Below are positions 1 through 4,428 of a DNA stretch of 5,211 nucleotides, piece by piece (position 1 is the stretch's first letter; every line of letters begins with the position of its first letter). The position numbers were made by a program, and so were the translations under genes. The notes under the pieces were generated by a model. That model was not told the origin of the DNA and did not search any database. It saw nothing but the letters and a program-made list of their open reading frames with translations. Source of the stretch: Clostridia bacterium (GTDB taxonomy: Bacteria > Bacillota > Clostridia > Oscillospirales > Acutalibacteraceae); contig JAILDS010000120.1 of the NCBI GenBank assembly GCA_024689165.1, positions 1 to 5,211 of the forward strand. The letters are read 5' to 3'.

Positions 1-111
1 TTCATAATAGCTGACCATGGACTTGGTGACGCCGAGCCTCTCTGCGAGCTGACGCTGAGTCATCCCGTTCTCTTTCCGCAGCTCTTTGAGCCTGACGCCG
101 AAGTCAACCAT
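1..111 (-). CDS. XRE-family helix-turn-helix transcriptional regulator, N-terminal fragment (cut by window edge)
   Basis: The reverse strand reads 37 codons from ATG (111-109) to the left edge, starting MVDFGVRLKELRKENGMTQ. This is the classic XRE/Cro-CI fold: a first helix with LKELRKEN (residues 8-15), then the MTQRQLAERLGV helix-turn and recognition helix TKSMVSYYE (29-37). The start is fixed by a strong GGAGGT ribosome site six bases upstream. Nothing after helix 3 is visible, so the ligand, oligomer state and any extra domain are unknown. It is transcribed divergently from the TM2/zinc-ribbon operon, and the palindromes between them make it a likely local autoregulator. That role is inference from position; the family call is secure. 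Confidence 0.9.
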   Translation of the reverse strand, partial: MVDFGVRLKELRKENGMTQRQLAERLGVTKSMVSYYE

Positions 112-117
112 CGTGAT

Positions 118-123
118 ACCTCC
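118..123 (-). promoter_or_regulatory. Ribosome binding site of the XRE gene
   Basis: Reverse strand GGAGGT, six bases before the ATG at 111. Its first two bases (123-122) are also the end of a perfect 10-bp inverted repeat arm, so a leader hairpin could partly cover it. Confidence 0.8.
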
Positions 124-177
124 AAAACAATTTTTGTCAACTGATACCGATTCTATCCGTATCGCGTATTGTTTTGG
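122..177. repeat. Nested inverted repeats between the XRE gene and the TM2 operon
   Basis: Outer arms CCAAAACAAT (122-131) and ATTGTTTTGG (168-177) are perfect 10-bp reverse complements. Inside lies a 21-bp imperfect palindrome (143-163), GATACcGATtctATCcGTATC, with 8 of the 9 outer pairs matching. The inner element has the size and symmetry of a dimeric repressor operator. If the XRE gene is transcribed through here, the same bases form a nested leader hairpin whose last arm touches the ribosome site. Whether it acts as DNA or RNA cannot be decided from sequence. Confidence 0.6.
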
Positions 178-197
178 TTGATTTCAGATATTATAAT
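169..197 (+). promoter_or_regulatory. Possible upstream promoter of the TM2 operon
   Basis: TTGTTT (169-174) and a perfect TATAAT (192-197) are separated by 17 bases. The -35 matches the consensus at only three positions, so this is weaker than the downstream candidate at 200-228. The TATAAT region is itself nearly palindromic, so a reverse-strand -10 for the XRE gene (190-195) is also possible, though no good reverse -35 accompanies it. Confidence 0.35.
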
Positions 198-218
198 AGT
201 TAACTAGCTGACAACTAT
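197..218. promoter_or_regulatory. Candidate operator overlapping the -35 box of the TM2 operon
   Basis: TAGTTAACTA (197-206) is a perfect 10-bp palindrome. A second symmetry, ATAGTT (196-201) with AACTAT (213-218), lies on the same spot with an 11-base spacer. The palindrome covers the proposed -35 TTAACT (200-205), so a protein bound here would block the promoter. The divergent XRE regulator is the natural candidate binder. This is inference from symmetry and position. Confidence 0.45.
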
Positions 219-228
219 CGGTTATAAT
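200..228 (+). promoter_or_regulatory. Likely sigma-A type promoter of the TM2/zinc-ribbon operon
   Basis: TTAACT (200-205), a 17-base spacer and a perfect TATAAT (223-228) precede the ATG at 258 by 29 bases, giving a short leader that carries the ribosome site GAGAGG (244-249). The -35 matches TTGACA at four of six positions. Confidence 0.6.
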
Positions 229-257
229 CTCCGCAAACAACATGAGAGGTGAAAAGA

Positions 258-668
258 ATGTTCTGCAAAACCTGCGGAAAAGAAATGAATGAAAATCAGG
301 CGATATGTCTCGGCTGCGGCTGCCCCGCCGGCTCGGGCGAAGCGTTCTGCGCGAACTGCGGCAAGCCGCTTTCTCCCGGGGCCGCGGTCTGCATGGGCTG
401 CGGCTTCGCCGCCAACTACGGCGCGGCAAAGGCGGCGAAAAACGACTCCGACTCCTGGTGCCCTCCGGACAAGGACAAGACCACCGCGATCCTGCTCGCC
501 TTTTTCCTCGGGGGCTTCGGAGTGCACAACTTCTACCTCGGCGAGAGCAAGAAGGGCGTTCTCCGTCTGCTGACCTGCTGGTTCGGCCTCGGGGGTATCC
601 TTGCCCTCATCGACTTCATAAAGATGCTCATCGGCTCGTACGAGGTCGATTACGAAAAGGCGGTGTGA
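258..668 (+). CDS. Double zinc-ribbon TM2-domain membrane protein
   Basis: 136 residues. Two zinc-ribbon modules come first: C3-C6 with C17-C20, and C31-C34 with C45-C48, each CxxCG. A short polar linker (about 55-73) follows. The TM2 domain spans about 74-127: a helix from TTAILLAFFLGGFG, the turn motif VHNFYLG (89-95), then a second helix around GLGGILALIDFIKMLIG. TM2 proteins are small two-helix membrane proteins whose biochemical role is not established; zinc-ribbon-TM2 fusions are common in Firmicutes. I chose ATG 258 because GAGAGG (244-249) sits eight bases before it, whereas the in-frame GTG at 249 lies on the ribosome site itself. The stop is one base before the next gene, so the two are translationally coupled. 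Family call is firm; function unknown. Confidence 0.9.
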   Translation: MFCKTCGKEMNENQAICLGCGCPAGSGEAFCANCGKPLSPGAAVCMGCGFAANYGAAKAAKNDSDSWCPPDKDKTTAILLAFFLGGFGVHNFYLGESKKGVLRLLTCWFGLGGILALIDFIKMLIGSYEVDYEKAV

Positions 669-669
669 T

Positions 670-1401
670 ATGAAGAACTGCGTCAACTGCGGCGCCGAGA
701 TCTACGACGCCGCCGTCGTGTGCGTCCACTGCGGAACGGAACAGCCGAGAGCCGCGGCCGTTTCAAAGGTGAAAACGAAGAAGAAATCGTATAAGCCTTT
801 CCCTGCGGCAGCCATCATTTGGATAGTTCTCGGAATATTCGGAACAGTATTGACTGCTCCATCTTTTCAATTATCTAGAAGTACAAGTTTTACGCTCAAC
901 TTTATTGTATATTTGACCGCAGCTGTAATGCTCCTTTTGAGGAAAAGAAATATTACCGCCGTTGTTCCCGCGCTCTTATTTCTGGCTGAGAGACTTTTTT
1001 TCTGTATAAGATATTTCATTCTTTTTTTCCGTAATTCGCAGGACGATACCCGTTCGGGAATCCCCTTGTACCTTTTTATCATTATCATTTCATGGATTTT
1101 TGTTTCTTATCTGGGTCTTGTTTCGGCAGGAGTGATCCGGTCATTTTCGGACAAGCCGAGTAAGCTCCTGAAGGTCTGGTGGCTTCCCGCAGTTTTAACT
1201 GGATTAGCAAGTTTTGGCGATTATTACGATTATTTGAATCAGGGAGGAATCCACTATCTATCTTTCTTAATAATTTTTCTTGAAAGTGCCGGTTGTTTTC
1301 TGTATCTTCTGTACCTGTGCAAGCTCGGAGAAACGTCGCCCCACGCGGACGCGAAAAATACAACATTTCCCAACGTTCCGCCTACCGACGACACTGTCTG
1401 A
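670..1401 (+). CDS. Zinc-ribbon polytopic membrane protein of unknown function
   Basis: 243 residues. An N-terminal zinc ribbon (C4-C7 and C18-C21, both CxxCG) resembles those of the upstream TM2 protein. A basic stretch (KVKTKKKSYK, 33-42) follows, then about five or six hydrophobic segments at roughly 44-63, 72-90, 96-119, 131-156, 170-182 (weak) and 194-217. The tail is polar. The start ATG lies one base after the TM2 stop and uses AAGGCGG (657-663) as ribosome site. From about 780 to 1310 the DNA is visibly richer in A and T than the ribbon-coding part and than the other genes; transmembrane codon needs may explain part of this, and domain shuffling is an alternative. I recognise no family for the membrane part. 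Operon position suggests it works with the TM2 protein at the membrane. Confidence 0.85.
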   Translation: MKNCVNCGAEIYDAAVVCVHCGTEQPRAAAVSKVKTKKKSYKPFPAAAIIWIVLGIFGTVLTAPSFQLSRSTSFTLNFIVYLTAAVMLLLRKRNITAVVPALLFLAERLFFCIRYFILFFRNSQDDTRSGIPLYLFIIIISWIFVSYLGLVSAGVIRSFSDKPSKLLKVWWLPAVLTGLASFGDYYDYLNQGGIHYLSFLIIFLESAGCFLYLLYLCKLGETSPHADAKNTTFPNVPPTDDTV

Positions 1402-1418
1402 GTAAAGCTTCCAAAACG

Positions 1419-1449
1419 AAAAGCTCCGGACCTGCGCCCGGGGCTTTTT
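1419..1449 (+). terminator. Intrinsic terminator of the TM2/zinc-ribbon operon
   Basis: AAGCTCCGG (1421-1429) pairs with CCGGGGCTT (1438-1446) through nine base pairs including one G-T wobble; the loop is eight bases. A TTTTT run (1445-1449) follows. Flanking AA (1419-1420) can extend the stem into the T run. It starts 18 bases after the stop at 1401. Confidence 0.88.
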
Positions 1450-1494
1450 GTGCAGATATACATCGTTTAGCTATCCCCCGGAACATGCAGGCAG

Positions 1495-1573
1495 TCAAGA
1501 AATATCCGGCAGATTTTGGGTCATAACCAAAATCTGCCGAAAAAACGACGCTTCCGCTCTGTATTTTTCTTGA
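1495..1573. repeat. Nested hairpin with a perfect 13-bp stem
   Basis: The inner stem CGGCAGATTTTGG (1507-1519) and CCAAAATCTGCCG (1527-1539) is perfect, with a seven-base loop. Outer arms TCAAGAAA (1495-1502) and TTTCTTGA (1566-1573) enclose it. On the plus strand the inner stem is followed by AAAAAA and on the minus strand by no T run, so it does not look like an intrinsic terminator for either strand. Confidence 0.6.
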
Positions 1574-1619
1574 AAACGTGATATCACGCCTGTCCGAATT
1601 AAAAATCAAAGCAATCGAA

Positions 1620-1649
1620 AACGTCCGGGAGGGCAGCTTCCCGGACGTT
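1620..1649. repeat. Perfect 11-bp hairpin, possible backup terminator for the minus strand
   Basis: AACGTCCGGGA (1620-1630) pairs perfectly with TCCCGGACGTT (1639-1649); loop of eight. Read on the minus strand, the stem ends in TTTT before CGATTG, a short T run that could give weak termination behind the main terminator of the GH16-SGNH gene. Confidence 0.5.
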
Positions 1650-1745
1650 GTGATAATTCAGAGGCGATTCTATTCCGCCGCGCCGAACTCATACTAAGCG
1701 GATTCTAAACTGTGTTCAAGATGCGGATGAATGGGTTCGTCCGTC

Positions 1746-1789
1746 AAGAAAAACGGTTGCAAGCGGGCTGTCGCCCGGTAAAACCGTTT
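1746..1789 (-). terminator. Intrinsic terminator of the GH16-SGNH gene
   Basis: On the minus strand AAACGGTT (1789-1782) pairs with AACCGTTT (1758-1751). Between them lies a second stem, CGGGC (1777-1773) with GCCCG (1768-1764), closed by a four-base loop. The 3' arm runs into TTTTTCTT (1753-1746). It begins 37 bases past the stop codon at 1827. An outer 8-bp pairing, 1738-1745 with 1796-1803 (one wobble), can extend the whole to a 66-base structure. Confidence 0.75.
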
Positions 1790-1826
1790 GACACAGACGG
1801 GCGGACTCAGCCGCCGCAGATTGGAT

Positions 1827-3872
1827 TCAGTTTAGGATTTGATTAGTATCAGAGTCATACCCGATAAGGGTCTGTATGAGGGTCTGGGCGTAGACCCGGC
1901 TGAAAAAGTCGTTGGGGTGGTTGACGTTGTTGCCGGTGTAGTCGATGAACGCCTTTTTTTCGAGTATCGACTTGCTCACGGAGGTCATCCTCGCGACGCC
2001 GCAGTCGGCCCCGCGGCGGCAGAGTTTGTTCGCAAGGGCGACGAGCTTCGCTTCCTGCGAGGGCTTGGAGCCGACCCAGCCGCCGAGGAGTATCGGGTTG
2101 GGCATCATGGTGGAAACGAGCATCACGGAGCAGTCGGGGCTGAGTCCGAGCACCCGTTTTATTATCTTTTCGCAGTTGGCCGCGGTCTCGGCGGGCTTGC
2201 CGCCGTCGTTCATGCCGAACGCAAGGACGAACAGGTCGCAGCCGTACTTTTCGATCTGCGGGTCGACGTGGGTTTTTGCGTGCCCGACGCCGTCGGCGGA
2301 CGTCCAGCCGCCCACGGCGGTGTTGACGTAGGTGATCGTCCCGTTATCGCCGTAGTCCGACTCGATGAACGCCCCGGAGTATGCTCCCTCCGCCTCCGCC
2401 GGGGCGTAGTTTACGGAGTACCCGTAAAGCCGGGCGAGGGTGTCGACGGTCAGGACCGTGTACGGGGGATCATAAGGCGCGGTGTTATGGACAAGGCTCG
2501 AGTCCGCGCCGTAGGTGATGGAGTCCCCGTAGAACATCACCGTGACGTCCTCGCCGGCGGACAGCTTGTCAAGAAACGCGCCGAAGCGCCCCTCCTCGTG
2601 CGGCTGGACGTAGCCGTCCCACTTGTCCGTATGGACGTAAGTCACCAATACCTGCCGCGACTGTATCCCGCCGGTGCCGCTGAAATACAGCGGAGAGACC
2701 GTCCCGTCGGGCTTTTTTGCGGTCAGGATCGCCTGCTCGCCCTCTGAGTAGTACTCCTCCTCGGGTATACCGGGTATCCGCGACCCCTCCGGCAGGCAGA
2801 GCTTCCCGTCCTTCACGACGTAGTCCGTCCCTTCCTCGTAAACCGTTTCGCCGTCGTAGGATGTGACGGACAGCACGCGCTCTATGTCGTAAAGCAGGCC
2901 CTTTTCACGCTCGCCGCAGACGAAGCACACGCTCTCGTCGGTGACGACGGGTCCTTCGGTCAGCGGGTACATCGGGGTCCCTTCAAGTGAGCTTTTCACG
3001 CTTTTCCTCCCGTCCCTGGATCTATACGCTCTGACGTAATCGATTATGAAGTCGGTCGTTTCTGTCTCCGGCGTGAGCGCGCCGGACGACCAGGTCCGGT
3101 ACGGGTTGGCGTCGCCGCCGTCGACCTCGACCGAGAGGATGAGGTATTCCGGCACCCTCGACGCCCCGCCGAAGTCCGAATACCCGGTCTTTATGCCGTT
3201 GATGTAGAAGGTGTAGCCGTTCTCATCCCATTCGATGCCGTAGGTGTTGTATTTTTCATAGGGATCGTTGAACAGCACGTAGGGCTCGCAGACGTTGGCG
3301 GAACGGTGGTATTCGCCGTAGCCGTCGTAATGTATGTTGGACGTTACCCTGCGCGGCGCGCCCGTCCCGTAGAAAGGCGACTCGAACACGTCGATCTCCG
3401 CGCCGTCGGTGCCGCCCTCCACGTCCCCGCGTTCGGCGGAAAACGCCATGTTGTCTGAGATCATCCAGAACGCCGACCACAGCCCGCTGCCCTTCGGCAG
3501 TATGCAGCGGCACTCGAAGTAGCCGTAGGTGGGCTCGAACAGACCGTTCGTGTCTATCCCGCAGGTGTACCAGCCGGGCTTGCCGTTGCCGTTGTAGCCC
3601 TCGGGACAGTACTCGGTACGGATGTGCAGCGCGCCGTCCTGCACGGTCGCCATGTCGGTGTGCCAGTAGCTCCCCCGGCGCACGGAGGGCTCCCCGTTCC
3701 CGCAGTAGTGGCCCTCCCATTTCTGCGTGTCGAGGAGGTCGCCGTCGAACTCGTCGGACCATATCAGCTCAAGAGAGCTTTCGTGCGGGACGCGCGGGAA
3801 CGAGCCGCAGAGCGTGAGGATGAGCCCCAGCAGCGCGGCGAAGATGCCTTTTATCAGTGCAGCGAACTTCAT
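1827..3872 (-). CDS. Exported two-domain enzyme: GH16 glycoside hydrolase fused to SGNH/GDSL-type esterase
   Basis: 681 residues from ATG 3872. The signal segment is MKFAALIKG plus a hydrophobic run to about 21; C22 follows LTL, a poor lipobox, so lipoprotein status is doubtful. GH16 domain, about 34-284: IWSDEFDG, YGYFECRC, GLWSAFWM, the catalytic motif E159-I-D161-V-F-E164 (nucleophile and acid/base; bulged ExDxxE form typical of laminarinase-like members), FYINGIKTG, and the closing strand DYVRAYR. A beta-rich connector (about 310-440) contains C316xxC319. SGNH domain, about 441-670: GDSI with Ser451, VGG (520-522), GMND (553-556) and NHPND with His652. It probably cuts a beta-glucan-type backbone and removes ester groups outside the cell; exact substrate is not readable. 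I prefer this start to ATG 3932, which lies inside the proposed -35 box and has no ribosome site. Confidence 0.92.
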   Translation of the reverse strand: MKFAALIKGIFAALLGLILTLCGSFPRVPHESSLELIWSDEFDGDLLDTQKWEGHYCGNGEPSVRRGSYWHTDMATVQDGALHIRTEYCPEGYNGNGKPGWYTCGIDTNGLFEPTYGYFECRCILPKGSGLWSAFWMISDNMAFSAERGDVEGGTDGAEIDVFESPFYGTGAPRRVTSNIHYDGYGEYHRSANVCEPYVLFNDPYEKYNTYGIEWDENGYTFYINGIKTGYSDFGGASRVPEYLILSVEVDGGDANPYRTWSSGALTPETETTDFIIDYVRAYRSRDGRKSVKSSLEGTPMYPLTEGPVVTDESVCFVCGEREKGLLYDIERVLSVTSYDGETVYEEGTDYVVKDGKLCLPEGSRIPGIPEEEYYSEGEQAILTAKKPDGTVSPLYFSGTGGIQSRQVLVTYVHTDKWDGYVQPHEEGRFGAFLDKLSAGEDVTVMFYGDSITYGADSSLVHNTAPYDPPYTVLTVDTLARLYGYSVNYAPAEAEGAYSGAFIESDYGDNGTITYVNTAVGGWTSADGVGHAKTHVDPQIEKYGCDLFVLAFGMNDGGKPAETAANCEKIIKRVLGLSPDCSVMLVSTMMPNPILLGGWVGSKPSQEAKLVALANKLCRRGADCGVARMTSVSKSILEKKAFIDYTGNNVNHPNDFFSRVYAQTLIQTLIGYDSDTNQILN

Positions 3873-3877
3873 AACAG

Positions 3878-3882
3878 CCCCC
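3878..3882 (-). promoter_or_regulatory. Atypical ribosome binding site of the GH16-SGNH gene
   Basis: Reverse strand GGGGG, five bases before ATG 3872. It replaces the usual GGAGG but is the only purine-rich site near either candidate start, and so supports the shorter protein. Confidence 0.5.
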
Positions 3883-3903
3883 GTAGGATTTTTATCTTTT
3901 CCG

Positions 3904-3932
3904 ATTATAGCGTCACTGCCGCGGAAATGCAA
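3904..3932 (-). promoter_or_regulatory. Promoter of the GH16-SGNH gene
   Basis: Reverse strand TTGCAT (3932-3927), a 17-base spacer, then a perfect TATAAT (3909-3904). The predicted transcript would begin near 3897 and give a leader of about 25 bases before ATG 3872. The -35 keeps only the TTG of the consensus. Confidence 0.55.
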
Positions 3933-4101
3933 GCTTACAGACGGCGCCGCTTCCCGGCTTTTTTACGCGGCGGGAGCCTCCCCGAAGGGCTCTTTGGCGA
4001 ATTACGCCCTCGCCGGGGCCGCCGGTCTTGTCCTCGGCGAAGCCGACAAAGGGGGACAGGGGCTGTTGCCCTGCCGCGCTGCCATAAGGCCCAACTATAC
4101 T
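3933..4101. other. GC-rich, dyad-rich non-coding tract
   Basis: No gene is supported. The tract holds several short hairpins: TTGT/CGGC with GCCG/ACAA (4028-4049, loop GAA), and CAGGGGC with GCCCTG just after it. A weak GCCG hairpin followed by TTTTTT lies at 3946-3964 (plus strand). The look is that of the GC-rich intergenic repeats frequent in gut Clostridia, but I cannot confirm copies elsewhere. Confidence 0.35.
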
Positions 4102-4126
4102 CGATCCCCGCCGCCGGCGGGGATCG
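4102..4126. repeat. Perfect 11-bp GC-rich hairpin
   Basis: CGATCCCCGCC (4102-4112) pairs with GGCGGGGATCG (4116-4126) across a three-base loop. On the plus strand TTCTGTTT follows, so a plus-strand terminator is possible, though no plus-strand gene feeds into it. It stands eight bases left of the 278-bp inverted-repeat element. Confidence 0.6.
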
Positions 4127-4133
4127 TTCTGTT

Positions 4134-4411
4134 TAGGCATACGAGAGTCGGACCCAAATCGGTTTTTGCGGCTGAATTTTCGCCCATGCTTTGTCAAATC
4201 GCTTGTTAATCCGGAAGGATTAACCGCGCGACTTTCCTCGCCTGAACTAAAATTCTGTCCGCAAAAACTGCTTCGCACTTTACAGTGAGGATTTTTTGAG
4301 GGATTTTTGTTGATGATGACGCCGCTTGCCTGACGGCAAGCAAGGAAGAATCTGCGAAAATCACCAAAAAAGACCTCTGTAAAGCGTTTTAGTTCGATTC
4401 TCGTATGCCTA
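4134..4411. repeat. 278-bp nested inverted-repeat element (MITE-like or structured RNA)
   Basis: End arms 4134-4153 and 4392-4411 pair over 20 positions: 18 Watson-Crick and two G-T (4147/4398, 4151/4394). Both ends carry TA next to GGCATACGAGA or its complement. Two long hairpins lie inside. Hairpin 1 (4160-4270): 4160-4171 with 4259-4270, GAATTTT (4174-4180) with AAAATTC (4249-4255), and an apical GTTAATCC-GGAA-GGATTAAC (4205-4224). Hairpin 2 (4276-4386): CTTTACAG (4278-4285) with CTGTAAAG (4377-4384), 4302-4310 with 4354-4362, and an apical GCTTGCC-TGAC-GGCAAGC (4324-4341). Together they draw a three-way junction. It begins 17 bases past the stop of the dockerin gene. No transposase or other reading frame is credible inside it. 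Confidence 0.7.
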
Positions 4412-4428
4412 TGCAACGTCGTCAGGGC

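Larger units (their letters stand above)
1450..1745. other. Gene-free stretch rich in perfect hairpins
   Basis: No convincing gene is present: frames here lack ribosome sites and run across hairpins. It holds a nested hairpin (1495-1573), a 12-bp palindrome CGTGATATCACG (1577-1588) and an 11-bp hairpin (1620-1649). The rest (1650-1737) shows nothing I recognise. The two transcription units on either side converge on this region. Confidence 0.6.

Noticed and set aside
249..257. GTG at 249 as start of the TM2 protein.
   Set aside because: It overlaps the ribosome site GAGAGG (244-249). ATG 258 has correct spacing and begins MFCKTCG, the normal start of zinc-ribbon proteins.
1382..1609. Open frame of 75 codons on the minus strand.
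   Set aside because: It crosses the operon terminator and the 13-bp hairpin, has no ribosome site and no recognisable motif.
1421..1805. CRISPR-like array suggested by repeated hairpins.
   Set aside because: The hairpin sequences differ from one another and are not evenly spaced; there is no direct repeat-spacer pattern.
1839..2747. Open frame of 302 codons on the plus strand.
   Set aside because: It lies wholly antisense to the GH16-SGNH gene. Its Val/Gly/Arg/Asp-rich sequence is the usual shadow of a GC-rich gene, while the minus strand carries clear enzyme motifs.
3873..3932. ATG at 3932 as start of the GH16-SGNH protein.
   Set aside because: It would lie upstream of the predicted transcription start, inside the -35 box, has no ribosome site, and puts 20 polar residues before a good signal peptide.
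3946..3964. Plus-strand terminator: GCCG hairpin followed by TTTTTT.
   Set aside because: The stem is only four base pairs and no plus-strand gene lies before it.
4136..4146. GGCATACGAGA matches 11 bases of the Illumina P7 adapter (also in reverse at 4399-4409), suggesting adapter contamination.
   Set aside because: The match stops after 11 bases on both sides; the flanking bases do not continue the adapter, and the two arms pair over 20 positions of their own.
3913..4416. Open frame of 167 codons on the minus strand across the intergenic region.
   Set aside because: It runs through the inverted-repeat element, the hairpins and the GH16-SGNH promoter, has no convincing ribosome site and shows low-complexity Arg/Gly/Ser-rich composition with no domain.
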